DNA of 64,000 nt from Chlorops oryzae (lineage: Eukaryota; Arthropoda; Insecta; Diptera; Chloropidae), in the NCBI GenBank assembly GCA_020466095.1, contig CM035809.1:28983063-29047062 (forward strand), written 5' to 3'. Under the pieces are notes generated by a model. That model saw only the letters and a list, made by a program, of their open reading frames with translations, was not told where the DNA came from and searched no databases. The first letter of the stretch is position 1, and each line of letters opens with the position of its first letter. A program made the position numbers and the translations under genes. This document shows positions 10,475 to 22,418 of this stretch, piece by piece.

Positions 10475-10768
10475 TATTTCAGTTTTTGTAAAACCTTCGA
10501 AAAATTCCTTCTTTTATTAACAATAAGTCAACGTTTTTTTCATCTTTTTATCTTAATTATTTCTGGAGATATTAAATTTTTTAAAAAAAAATGCCGTATG
10601 AGTAAATGTTTTGTATTATTTTCGCACATTTGTACTGGATATCAGTGCACTGTATTTTTTAATATCTCACTGTTGCGCCATTAATTTGAATTAAATTTTT
10701 TTTGTAATAAAGAAAATACTTAGAGGTATTTAAAAAAAAATTTGTAGATCGGCGTCAAACTGGGAATA

Positions 10769-10823
10769 CACTGAAAAAAATTGTTAAAATTATCTTTTTA
10801 GTTTTGTGAAAAATTTTTCAGTG
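10769..10823. mobile_element. 55-bp CACTGA micro-MITE, inverted copy
   Basis: CACTGAAAAAAATTGTT at the left and AAAAATTTTTCAGTG at the right, flanked by TA. The interior 'ttttagttttgtg' is the reverse complement of the 37.4-kb units. Confidence 0.55.
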
Positions 10824-11645
10824 TAAAAATTAATTTTTTTTTTGATTTCCTGTTATATTAGCAAATACTTAAGTTTTTTAAATAAATTTTAAAAATTTTA
10901 GAGTTAGGTTATTTCAAGGACTACATTGTAAAAATTATTAAAAATGATTTTTTATTTTAGGAATTATTCTCAAGGTTAAAATAAAATTAAAAAGACTACA
11001 TTTTTTGTGTCTGATTTCGTTATATAAGAATCGGCAACGTTGTCTCTTCTTCGTTATTTAATTCACGTCTTAACCTTTTGCCCACCACAAATGATCGAAA
11101 AGCAACAAGGAATAAGGCCGAAAACATTACGAAAATGCGTGCGTATGCTCCCGACCTAAAACGAAGGGGGGACGCGTCGCGACGGATGAAAAATCCTTCG
11201 TTCATAAAATCGTTTACTCCCAAAAGCTGCTATGGCGGGAGGACATATCGATCCTGCAATGTGTGCGAGTGTTTGTGCGATTTAGTTTGTCACGATTTTA
11301 AGAGAACATTTTCCCTTGAGCCGGAAAAGCCGCAAATGGTATTCCCCCATTCTACGATATATCCTGGCGGCAGTTTGAATCACTTACACGTTCGAGCAAC
11401 ATGAGCGACCTGCTGTCACCTATCGAGCGAGTTATCCCTAAAGACAGATGGCAAGGTTGGTTGCGAAAAACACGTGCACACTGTGAAAGCCCTTTTAAGG
11501 ATCTTACATGCGCGATTTTCCGACAATGACATTTATCCGCAACAAGCTTAGGACAAATCCTGTTTATCTGCTTTCAGAGTGATTGGAAGCAAGCTTTTAA
11601 GTGTTGCTTAAACGCTTGCGGCCATAACACATGTCGACAGATATC
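10824..11645. other. No gene supported
   Basis: A 108-codon frame (11078-11404) and an opposing 67-codon frame overlap, and neither has a recognisable domain. Base composition is slightly richer in GC than the surroundings. Confidence 0.4.
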
Positions 11646-11649
11646 TTAA

Positions 11650-11779
11650 CCCTTTAACGCGCATACCAACCCATATATGGTTTGTGACAAACAAAAAAAA
11701 AACCCAACAAAAAAATGGAACAGCACTTTTTGAGTAACAACGATTAATACATATGGTTAATGCATCGTGCATTAAAGGG
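11650..11779. mobile_element. piggyBac-like MITE (TTAA target)
   Basis: CCCTTTAA at the left and TTAAAGGG at the right are inverted ends flanked by TTAA at 11646-11649 and 11780-11783. A further right-hand-like end, TAAAGGG followed by TTAA, occurs at 11885-11895, so a longer variant may end there. The interior is non-coding. Confidence 0.68.
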
Positions 11780-11895
11780 TTAAAAAACCCAGAGAAAAAC
11801 ATTGTTTCTCAATTATTTATGCCAATCAGTAAACGGTTAACAAAACCATTTCATTTTTTGCCACTTATTTAGTATATCATGCAGTAAAGGGTTAA

Positions 11896-12998
11896 GTACT
11901 TTATTCCGAGCCATTCTTTTTTGCTTCCCCATCGTCAGTATAATGATGCCTCCTTTCAATGGCCCTAAAATTGAAATTATCGGAAGCAATACAATTTGGA
12001 CGTAAGTCGGATATTCAATCAGTCAATCAGTCCGCCAGCCAGTCAGTCATTTTTATCTAATATATCAATTTTTTTGAATTTCCCAAAACGGCAAAGTCAA
12101 CAGTTGATTTTGAATTGACGTTTCATAAATAAGCAAAGGTGCGAATTCTACCGGCCAGATTGCCAGATTCCGCTTGGCACTGGACACGATGCTACAATAA
12201 TCAATAACGTAACAGTCCAAGGATCAGTGAAAGATATTTTGACGTGATGCCAATCATTATTATTTACTGCAGAGCAAGATTATGTCTGGGCATGTGAACA
12301 CGGATTGAACTGGACAGATGTGAATGATTGACTGGATTGGATTTGAAGTAGAAAACTGACTTCTTTCACATATTTATTTTCCAACTAGCTTGTCACATGA
12401 TACAATATTGCCTTGTCATTTGAAGGATTTTTCGAGTATTTTGCATTTTTGTCGAAATTTACAAGTAAAAATTTCGAAACGTTAACCCATTCTGGACCAA
12501 GCAATTGTTGGAGACAGTTCTTGTCATGATATTTTAAATAGTGTAAATTTTTTTTGCAGTGTATAGTCTTAGACTACATTTTTTTAGTAACTCTCTATTA
12601 AATCGATGAGAGGACACTCAAATAGCGTGAAACTCCCGACGGAGAAATCAATGTGCGTTCATCGTTCATTTTACGCGACAACAAAGTTGGTTTGTGGGAG
12701 AGAGATGCACGGGGAAGATAAAAAAAAACTCTCCCATACCACATCCCCAAAGATCTCTCACCCACAAACCACTCAAATACACAAAAGTACAAACTGGTTT
12801 AGAGCAAAGAGTTCGCTCTCATGAGAAAGCAAATCGTCTCAATCGTCTCTTCAACAGCAGACAAGGCGAAAATATGCAAACGTGCAAATACAAATTTACG
12901 TATGGCTATGGGCGCACACACAAATTCACACATGTCACGCAATCGACGGACAAGCGCGGAACTGCCGAAAAATAATCAGAATAAATAACACCTCTCAA
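11896..12998. other. No gene supported
   Basis: Includes 'ccagccagtcagtca' near 12033. Frames at 12598-12975 overlap on both strands and look like chance. Confidence 0.4.
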
Positions 12999-14846
12999 TA
13001 GAGCTTGAGAAATATCGATAGTTGCGACCATCGATAGTCTCGATAGACGATAGTCTGAAATATCGATAGTATCGATAACTTATTTCATTGAAAAATTGAT
13101 TGTGATTTCAATCAAGCATAATTGAACTGTTTAACATTTAACATTTAAATATCCTCCATTTGAAAGTTTTAAATTTAAAAAATTAATGGTGGTCCTAAAA
13201 TAGTTGAACAAAGTACTGTGCATAAGTATCCCTCCTCATTTAATATCACGTGGTAATAACCAAGAAGCCAAATTTTAAAACCTTTCTTACTCAATTCTCC
13301 ATATTTTCTAACCAGCACTGATGCTTGTCAGTATTTCGATGACTCTTTTCCCTTGGATATTCAAAAAAAAAACTGTATTTCTGTTTTCTTTAGGAAATTG
13401 GTCAGTAAAAATCTCTTAAACATTTGAAGTGATTTTTGATTAAAGGTTAAATCGAAAAATTCCATCAAAACTGAAAAAACGCATCGTTCTGGCATCAGTG
13501 CATAGAATAAAATGTTAGCATGACGCCTACAATTCTCATTTGGATTATAAAATGGAACACTTAAGACTCGCAGAATTTCTGAAGATTTTTCGTCATCATC
13601 ATCACCATCGTCATCATCATCACCATAATCCACATCATCATCAACATCATCATCACTAATTTTACAATCACCATCATTATCATCATCTCCATCATTTTCA
13701 TCACCATCATCATCACCAACTTTATCATCATCATCACCAACCTCACCATCATCACCCACCTCACCATCACCGTTAACATCACCGTCATCATCACCGTCAT
13801 CATCACCATCATCATCACCATCATCATCACCATAATCCACACCATCAACACCATCATCACCATCATTATCACTAATTTCACAATCACCATCATCATCACC
13901 ATCATCATCATCACCATCTTCACCATCATCTCCATCATTTTCATCACCATCATCATCACCAACTTTATCATCATCATCACCAACCTCACCATCATCACCC
14001 ACCTCACCATCACCGTTAATATCACCGTCATCATCACCGTCATCATCACCATCATCATCACCATAATCCACACCATCAACACCATCATCACCATCATTAT
14101 CACTAATTTCACAATCACCATCATCATCACCATCATCATCATCACCATCTTCACCATCATCTCCATCATTTTCATCACCATCATCATAACCAACTTTATC
14201 ATCATCAACTTCACCATCATAATCACTATCATCATCGCCGTCATCATCTCCATCATAATCACCATCATAATCATCATAATCACCATCATCTCCATCAACT
14301 CCATCATCTTCATCATTTTCATCACCATCATCATCACCAACTTTATCATCATCATCACCAACCTCACCATCATCATCACCATCATCATCACCATAATCCA
14401 CACCATCAACACCATCATCACCATCATTATCACTAATTTCACAATCACCATCATCATCACCATCATCACCATCTTCACCATCATCTCCATCATTTTCATC
14501 GCCATCATCATCACCAACTTTACCTTCATCATCACCAACTACCATCATAATCACCATCATCATCACCATCATAGTTTCGATTATCGATAATTTTGACAAT
14601 CGATAATTTTGATAATCGAAAGATAAATTTTCGATCGACTATCGCCCTAATCTAAATTAAGGCAAAGAAGAAATCCCTCTGTCACCGCCAGCACCACCTT
14701 TCCAATGCTAAAGTAAAAGTCCATGAATCAAAACTATCGATAGTCTTAAAAATCCATCGATGTTTTCGATAATTTGAAACCATCGATGTTTTCGATAGTT
14801 TGAAACCATCGATAGTTTCGATAGTGCTATCGATAGTGCCCTGATA
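12999..14846. mobile_element. ATCGATAG-rich hAT-like element with CAT expansion
   Basis: The left end TAGAGCTTGAGAAATATCGA resembles the 43397 hAT end (TAGAGCTG). The right end has repeated ATCGATAG up to 14846. The interior shares segments with 18585-19590 ('aaatatcct', 'aattctcatttgg', 'gcagaattt'). No target duplication is visible, so the boundaries are provisional. Between the conserved core (13531) and the right end, about 1 kb is replaced by a CAT-type repeat. Confidence 0.6.
13590..14573 (+). repeat. (CAT)n array with higher-order units
   Basis: Nearly 1 kb of CAT/CAC/CGT triplets. The landmark 'cataatccac' recurs at 13624, 13831, 14062 and 14392, so higher-order units of 207, 231 and 330 bp have been duplicated, all multiples of three. 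The minus strand therefore stays open for 412 codons as Asp/Gly-rich text, and another frame is Met/Val-rich. I read this as a by-product of triplet expansion, not a gene. Confidence 0.92.
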
Positions 14847-15560
14847 CCTTGCACATAAAGAGAGATGGATTCTTTTGTATTTAGCGGTCCAAAATGACTT
14901 AAAATGATGATTTGAAGAAGGACACTTCTCATGTTGGATCCTTAAAAATAAAACAATGAAAATAAGAGCAAATAATGCCGCCAATTACGGAAATGAATTT
15001 ATTTAACGAATTGATATTTAACGAAATAAGAACGTACTTCTTTGTTACGTATGCTTTCACGAAGGACATTTGCAAAATTCTGCTTCCAACTAAAAAACTC
15101 AAAAGCTCGGGCCAAGAGAATCTAAAACTCAGATCACAATTTCTGTTATTCGAGGGTTCTCTATGTTACGAGGAATTCTTTGACAAGCTAAAGATGAGCT
15201 GCGGAAGCACTTAACTCACAATTTGCCAAACACAAACCGCTTGTGGGGGTCTTGTGAAGACTCCCGCAATCGCTTGAAGCAATCCGTGTTATTTCAATTA
15301 ACCCCGCTCGTGTGTCCCTGGGCTAAGTGAAAAGAAGCGAACTCAGAGCAAATAAACGGAGTGTAATAAACAGTTAATTAGAATGTTTTCAAGTTGTTGG
15401 AAAGATGCCGCGCAAATGATATTACTTTGGCCAGAAAGCGAAAGCAACCGGAACGGACCTCCTCTCTAAGAGGGCGAATAAGTCAGCGTGAAATTTTCAA
15501 TTTTCCATTTTCCATTTTCTATTTTCCATGAAATGCATTTTAGCTGAGATATTGTGGATT
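14847..15560. other. No gene; TTTTCCA microsatellite
   Basis: A short (TTTTCCA)n-like run lies at about 15499-15533. The 79-codon frame at 14975-15214 has no recognised domain. Confidence 0.4.
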
Positions 15561-15861
15561 GTGAATGAATCACAGCATCAAGCTTAAGGAGAATACTTGA
15601 AAAAAGCCAATTAAAAACTCCCCATTTTAGCTATGAAAAGGTATCATGAGGTTCTTCGCCCTTAAATTTTATCGCATTACGGACCATTTTGTCCACACAT
15701 AATTTTAACGATTTATAGCATTTAATATTTGAATTCTTCATTCTCATTTATTCTTCATATATTTTACCTGGTTTCCAATAGTGCAAGTTTCATTCAACTG
15801 TGTTCTTGATTGTAAATGGTTCGATATATTTCCATGCGTTGATTATCTGCTAGAATTCCTA
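15561..15861 (+). repeat. Dispersed duplicate of 1493-1795
   Basis: Direct-orientation partner of the segment beside MITE copy 1, nearly identical over about 300 bp. Confidence 0.75.
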
Positions 15862-16496
15862 CACTGAGCGAACTTTACCATGATTTTTTTAAAAGGGCGC
15901 ATTGTTTTTCGCAGTCCTTTTGATTTTCGATCAGAACAAAAATTTCAAAAGAAAAATGGTTGAGTCAACACCATTTTTGGTTGATTTGAAAGGAAATTTG
16001 TTTAATTACATTTTTTTACGTTCGTATAATTCTCATTTAGTTTATAAAATAGGACATATAAGGTGTATATTCATCTTAGAACTTTTTAAGCATTGCGAAA
16101 GCAGTCACAAAGACGAAGTGACAAAACCGGATGAAGTCCATCCGATGGCTTTTTGTGGGGTTATGTTCAGCAGAGGGCTCTATGACCATTTGCTTTGAAC
16201 GTTAATTAAATTTGTTTTGACATTTCTTCTTTTATGGGTATTTTAGAATTTTTTTTTGTTTTAAAATTATCACATCATTTCAATTATGTCCGTGATTAGT
16301 TCAACAATTTAAATTTTAAATCCATTTTTGAAAATTATCATTTCAATTCAACCTGAAATATGGTTGATTCAAAAGGAAAATCTTTATTTTTTCCAACAAG
16401 AAAAATTGTTAAAATTAAAAATATTCCTTGTTGAAGCCGTTTTGTATGTTTTTCCTTTTGATTTAACCAGTTTTCTGGTTGATTTTTTTCTCTGTG
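15862..16496 (+). mobile_element. CACTGAG-end MITE, copy 2
   Basis: Same ends and interior as 1796-2436, flanked by TA (15860-15861, 16497-16498). It is very similar to copy 1, consistent with the two having been duplicated together with their upstream flank. Confidence 0.82.
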
Positions 16497-16498
16497 TA

Positions 16499-17368
16499 CG
16501 CTATTGGAAAGCAGCCAATAAGAATGAACCTAATGAAGCTGCCGTCCAATCATAAATTCTCTTAAAGCCTAGCATCAGACTGTAATCGACTCCCTACTGA
16601 GTAGGTACCCGGTTCGATTCAAATTAAACCCATACCCTGTCGCATTGCATTTCGGTTTTATGGATCGTAAACTCGTAAATTTTTGAATTTCCCATGGCAT
16701 AAATTCGAAAATTTCGCAAATTCCGCAAAATTCGACAATACTTGTCGTAATTAGCACGCGTGCAAAACACTCGCAAGTTATCGAAAATGGCGGGAAATTC
16801 TCATTTCTATCAATTTCAGGCGTAATCGTTTGCCTCGATGAGACCGCAACGTGTTCGTAGGGGAGGGGAGGAGGTTTCTCGTACCTTTCTCGGGCTGTCT
16901 ATTTCCAACGGGGAGGAACCGTTCTCTCTTCGCAATATGGGCAAATGTAAACATCAATGGATTTTGGCTACTTAGCTGAAGTATTTTCGTATAAAGTGCG
17001 CCAGCTGCGGTGCCTCTTAATGAGGAGAGTTTTTCGACAAATGTTGTTGCAATAAAGAAGCTTGAATGGGATTTGTTTTCACGGCTTTTATTCGAGGTAG
17101 AGAATAACGCAATAATGTTTCCAATTATAAACTTTGCCATTAAATAAAATGGTGAAATTGGTTATTTTCTGTTGCCGAGAGAGGCGAAGTTAGTAGGAAC
17201 GCTGCTGCCCCTCCAGATTTTTTGTTGTGTCCGGTATTAGTAATTTTTGTCGTTAATGGAGGAAAAAAGTCAATTACTTAAAAAAAAAAAAATGGGACAG
17301 TGTTGCCAGATGAATTTTATTGCAAAACATGCATTTTAGAGAGACTGCGAATTTTTCCTTGTTTCGCC
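16499..17368. other. No gene supported
   Basis: A B-box-like GGTTCGATTCA at about 16612 lacks a convincing A box. The 120-codon minus frame (16778-17140) has no recognisable domain. Confidence 0.35.
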
Positions 17369-17605
17369 CATGATACAAGAAAACAAGATAGCGCCACTTG
17401 GAGAGGAAACGTCACAAACTCAAAATCGCGATTCGTTGTTGTTGTTTCCCAATGTTAAAACCGGCTTTTATCTTTTTGAATAGCATGGGAAACAACAACA
17501 ATTTTCTCGCTCAGTGACGTCACAAACTTAATTTTCGGCTCTCAGAGAGAGACAGCCTCAAAATAGCGGTACTGAAGTGGCGCTATCTTGTTTTCTTGTA
17601 TCATG
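17369..17605. mobile_element. MITE with P-element-like ends
   Basis: The inverted ends are perfect over exactly 31 bp (17369-17399 and 17575-17605) and begin CATGATACAAG. The 8-bp duplication GTTTCGCC is perfect (17361-17368, 17606-17613). P elements are known for 31-bp ends starting CATGATG and 8-bp duplications, so this 237-bp element looks like a P-superfamily MITE. A subterminal inverted repeat, GTTGTTGTTTCCC (17438-17450) against GGGAAACAACAAC (17487-17499), recalls the internal inverted repeats of P. hAT, also with 8-bp duplications, is the alternative. Confidence 0.82.
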
Positions 17606-17613
17606 GTTTCGCC

Positions 17614-18584
17614 TTCTTCTTCTTATAGGTTTCTGGAATTTTCATCGCACTTATGTCCAGGCGGGACATTCTAATTTGAGACCAAAAACCGTGACATCTT
17701 GCGAATTGCGTAACATCTGGCAACGCTTATCCACAACTGTAAAATATAGATAAATAATCCATTGTGCCGAAAAGGGAAGGAACTCTGTTCTTTAATACGT
17801 TCTTTGTGCGTGAAAAGGACACCACCTCCTTAAGTAATGGATTTTTTTCTTCTTCTTTGAATCCCCATTTTTTTATGTGTTTGTAAAATGGTGACTTCAT
17901 AAATTCCTTCAAATATTCAAAGTCAATGAAAATCTCTTGGAGAATTTTCCATGCACACACTCACAGAATTTGCATAATGCGCTCATAAGCGATGTTTGAA
18001 GTTTGTCTCAACACTCAAACGCCAAAGCCCTACCTACGACCATACTCTGGGCACAACAGGGAAACCAGAAAGGAGCAACTAGGTTTACTTTTCATTGCTC
18101 CCCATATGGGCGAAAGGAAAAATGGGAGCACAACCGTGAATATACCGAAGGCAGTGAATCACTTAAAAATTTGCATAATCTTATGAGTAAATAAAAACAG
18201 CCACATTTGAGCAATCGCTAGGATTTCTTTTTTGTGGACTCACCCTCTCCCACCCACATCGATGATGATATGGCTTGTTTATTTGTGACTCTCAGTCAAG
18301 CAACACTCACTGGATCTTAGGGCAAAGAGCTTCTTAGGGAGTTCTTTATTTTTATTTTTATCTAAAAAAAAATACTTAAATTTTCGCAAATTTACATTCA
18401 CCATGTGGGGGAAGAATTTCCACATGCGCTCCTTACAAACAAAAAAAAAATAAATTAAAAATCACATCTCTATATTTCTTTAATGCGCATATCTCTTTAA
18501 TGTGCACATGTAAGCTTATGGAGGCCACCTAAAAGGGTCGGAAATTCTTCAGTGAAAGAAAGTGGATATTTGCTTGGAGAACTA
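17614..18584. other. No gene supported
   Basis: No repeats or coding signals recognised. Frames of 60-77 codons appear random. Confidence 0.4.
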
Positions 18585-19590
18585 TCGATAGCTTGCGAGC
18601 CATCGATAGTCTGAATAGGCCATCGATAGTCTGAATTAAAGTTTTTATTAAAAGAAATCAATGCGATTGAATGCTATTCATAATAGAGCAGTCAGTCCTG
18701 CTATCATCTGGTACTGGTTTATAAACATCAATCAAACCGATATCAAATCTTGTCCGATTCTAACCATGTTTGAGCTAATTAACATCTAAATATCCTCTTT
18801 TTTTTTTAAATTAATGATGTTCCTATATTGAAAATTTCAATATTTCATAAAATATAAATTTTAAAACTTTCTTCTTAATTTTCAGGAATCTATCGTCCAT
18901 AATTCTCATTTGGTTTATAAATTGGGACACATCAGATGCGCAGAATTTTTGTAAATTTTTAACGAAGTGCAGTGTGCAAGACATATGTGATAAGAATTAT
19001 ATTGTCTTTTTAATAAATATGATCTATTATATCGTTATAGAACATTGAGAGTCTAATCAAACGATATGGTTTCGATAATCGATCGGTTCGATATTTTTTA
19101 ATAATCGATAATTTCAATAATCAATAATTTCCATAATAGATCACTTCAACAAACATCGATAATTGACATAAATTGATATTTCCTATATTAAATATTTATT
19201 TAATAAATAAAATTTTAAACCTTCATTTCAAAAATCAATCATATAAATAATAGAAAATTTCCATAATCCATAATCATTTGTATGGTCGAAAAACGTAAAA
19301 ATCGATAATTTTGATAATCGATAATTTTAATCATACATAATTTTTATAATCGATAGTTTTGATAATATATAATTTTAACAATCGATAATATTAATCGATT
19401 TAATCGATAATAAATATTCTCATCAGTCGATAATCTTAATAATCGATAGTTTTAATAATCGATAATTTCGATAATAATACGAAAATTGATTTTCGATCAT
19501 TTAAAAATCGATATTTCAAAATCCAGAGATGGCCTTCAAAAAACCATCGATCTTTTCGATAGTTTGCATCCATAGATAGTGCTATCGATT
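18585..19590. mobile_element. ATCGATAG-rich hAT-like element
   Basis: Opens with ACTATCGATAG and 'ccatcgatagtctg' repeats and closes with 'agtgctatcgattg'. The interior shares segments with 12999-14846. A 16-17-bp minisatellite-like run of ATCGATAATTTTGATA spans about 19070-19490. Ends are ragged and no target duplication is seen. Confidence 0.55.
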
Positions 19591-20932
19591 GTTTCTTCAG
19601 CTTTACTGGTAGGAATTTTCTTTTTTTTCCAGGAATTTTCTTTTTTTTTCAGGAAATAAACTATTTTAGAGCACTGCTACTCCAAGCACGCCTAATCTAT
19701 GTTTCAAAAGGGCAAAGCGATAAAAAATCTGGAACTTTTAGTTCTTTTGGTCCCAAACAAACTCGAGAAACTAGTAACGATATAAATTTTTGTAGTCTCT
19801 AAACCTCCCCCACCCGTAATAATTTTCTGCATATGCACCTGTTAAATTGTTGCTTCTTTGACACAACCCTCGAAACCTTTGATTAAATGAATGAGGCACG
19901 TGAGCTTTTCTTCGTTCAAGCTGTCATAATATTCGCCAAACCAAATCCTGCTGAATATGAATCTCACATAGGCCCATCGATGCTTGTGTGAAATGTATGA
20001 ATTTCGTCGGACTACTTGACAATTAATGCAAGCGACGTGCATCCACATGTTCGAAGCTCGCCTCCTATGCATGGAAATTGTCGCGCAAGGACATGCAATA
20101 GGCATTCCTTTTTGCACAACTGTTTCGCCTTCTCATTATTTTTTTTCGTTTTCCAATTTTTTTTTTTTGGTAATTCCCGAAACGTGCTGAGTCGCGTGTA
20201 CAACACTGAACCCGATGGATTACAATCTTGTTGTCCCTCTGCTTTATCTCTCTCGTCTTACTACTCCTCTCATCATCTCTCAAGTGCATAATTGCAGTTG
20301 TTGATTACCTCGAGAATTGCGACGACGATGGCTACAAGTGCCTTAGAAAAACAAAAACAAAAACAAAAATAGTAAAATAAAAATAACAATAAATCAACAT
20401 CGAGGAGTCGTGTTGCCGAAACTGCTGACTCGACTCGGCTAATGCAATTGTATGATTGTTATTTTCCACAAGCGAATAGAGCGAATTTTGAGCAATATTC
20501 CCCGCATGGAAATCAGGTCCTTGAAGCCAGAATATTCATGAGTCCATTGTAATGCGCGCCATTGTACCTCTTAACCAAACATAATTTATTTAATTTAATT
20601 TCATCTTTCCTTCCTTCAACTTCAACAAAGACTAAATTTATTTATTTTGGAATGGGATGAAGTGCCAGAAATAGCTTAAAGCCTTGAGGATTTTTTTTTT
20701 TCGTTGCCGCTTCAAGAAGTATTGAACGAGAGAGAAAAAACTGTTTTAAAGGATATTTTTCTTTATAATATTATTGACATTCGGTCGTCCGTCGCCTGTA
20801 ATTTTGAAGAGCGAACTCTTATGCTTCTCACTCAGCGTTCAAATGAACTCTGTTTTCTTTAACCCTTTTTAAGCTATTTTTTAAGAAACGAAAAACCTCT
20901 TGCAGGGCATTGTATATCTCTATATATTCATA

Positions 20933-21814
20933 CACCGAGAGAAATAACAACAGTTAAATCAACTACTTTAGAACAGTTAAAGTAACAGTGGTCAAATAAA
21001 CTGTATTCCGCGTTAAATGCACTGAAAAAGGCAGTCAAATGAACAGTTGAAAAACAGTTACTTTTTATGTTCAAATTCGCTTTCATTCACTTAGACGTAT
21101 AAATTCGCATTCTGATCAACCGTCTCCGGAGGTTTCGATAGCTCAGTTGTTTAAGCTGTGACTCGACAGTCGTGAGCTTCGGGGTTCTATCCCTGCTGGC
21201 GGCGGGAATTTTTCTGAATTTTTTTTTTAATTTATAGTTTTATTTTTTGTTCAGAGTGTAGTTGTTTTGGAAGACAAAAATTTTCTCCTAAATTTTTAAG
21301 ATTTTAAATAATTAATTTTTTTTTTAATGGTTCATTTTCAAGCAAAAAATTTTGGGAGTGAAACAATTCCTTAAGCACGTTCCCCAAAACTTGAACAACC
21401 ATAAACTCAAGTCAGCATTTTGACCAACAAATTAAATTCGTTCGTTTAGCGAAGTGGAGGTCAGCGGTTCAAGGCTCGGGCGAGGCGGGAAAATTTAAAG
21501 AGATGAAAGAGAAAAAGATTTAAATAGAAACAAATAAATAAAGAAAAAATATAATAATTTAATAAATAAAAAAAAATATTAATAAAAGAAGATTAAAAAA
21601 AGTCAAAGCAAAAAATAAAATATTTTTTCCCAGTCGCTGGTGACAGTTGATTTGACCGCGAGACAGTTATATCAACCATCAGGTAGTTATGTCATTATTG
21701 ACTGTGTTTGTACTGTTGAATTGACCGCTACTACACATCAGCTAAGAATTAACGGTGAACTCGGTTATTTTAACCTGCTTTTTCAGTTAATATAACTACC
21801 TTTTTCTCTCGGTG
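20933..21814 (+). mobile_element. CACCGAG TIR element with two tRNA-like modules
   Basis: Inverted ends CACCGAGAGAAA and TTTCTCTCGGTG flanked by TA. Subterminal zones repeat CAGTTAAA-like words. Module one (21130-21212) looks like a tRNA, with A-like TAGCTCAGTTG (21139-21149) and B box GGTTCTATCCC (21183-21193). Module two (21441-21490) has TAGCGAAGTGG and GGTTCAAGGCT but a shortened middle. The duplicated partner copy lacks the element, so it inserted after the duplication or was lost from copy 2. A related pair of modules lies at 51400-51660. Confidence 0.78.
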
Positions 21815-21929
21815 TATGTTAATATAATCGACCGTTAATTGATTCTCCATTTTCTCTTCTTACATATCTTCTACTTTACACAGAAAAAAAAGAAACTACT
21901 CGTATTATTTGAAATTTTGTAACGGAAAA

Positions 21930-22418
21930 AGCCCAAAATCCAATATTGCCCGAGCAATCTCCAATTAGAGTTTTGCGTCACGCAGATCAAAGCATAATTT
22001 CACTTCTAGTAATGCAATATTTGAACCAAATACCAATCTAACGAGTACCGAGTACTCATAAAAAAAATACGCCATCACTTGAGTTTCAATTTTAATTCAA
22101 AATATTCAAACATTTTCAAAAAATTTTCAAAATGAACCAAAGCTCGCGGAATATTTTAAAAGCTCTTTTTCACGGAACAGTGAACAGTTTTGTTTTATTA
22201 GTTTAAACGAGTACCCAATACCGAGTACTCACAAAATAGCTACATCATTAACCTGTCAAATTGCCTCGCAACGAGAAATATTTAATTTTTCAAAATTTTC
22301 TCGCTACGAGGTCTCGCAGTGCGATACATTGGAGCTTGAGCAATACGATTGAATGTATTGAAATTTCTGTGCGTCTCGCACTCTCGCATCGCGCTCTCGC
22401 AATGTTGGATTTTGAGCT
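21930..22418. mobile_element. AGCCCAAAATCC TIR element, copy in duplication 1
   Basis: AGCCCAAAATCCAATATTGC at the left; the right end is the inverted GCAATGTTGGATTTTGAGCT. The interior contains 'acgagtaccgagtactc' motifs and 'cgctacgaggtctcgcagtg'. Fuller copies are at 43051-44172 and, damaged, near 24975-25609. Class unknown. Confidence 0.7.

Noticed and set aside
13361..14599. 412-codon minus-strand frame, very rich in Asp and Gly
   Set aside because: It is the translation of a CAT/CAC triplet array; another frame is equally long and Met-rich, and the non-repeat flank shows no domain.
16580..16625. Possible tRNA-like B box GGTTCGATTCA
   Set aside because: No acceptable A box or cloverleaf could be drawn.
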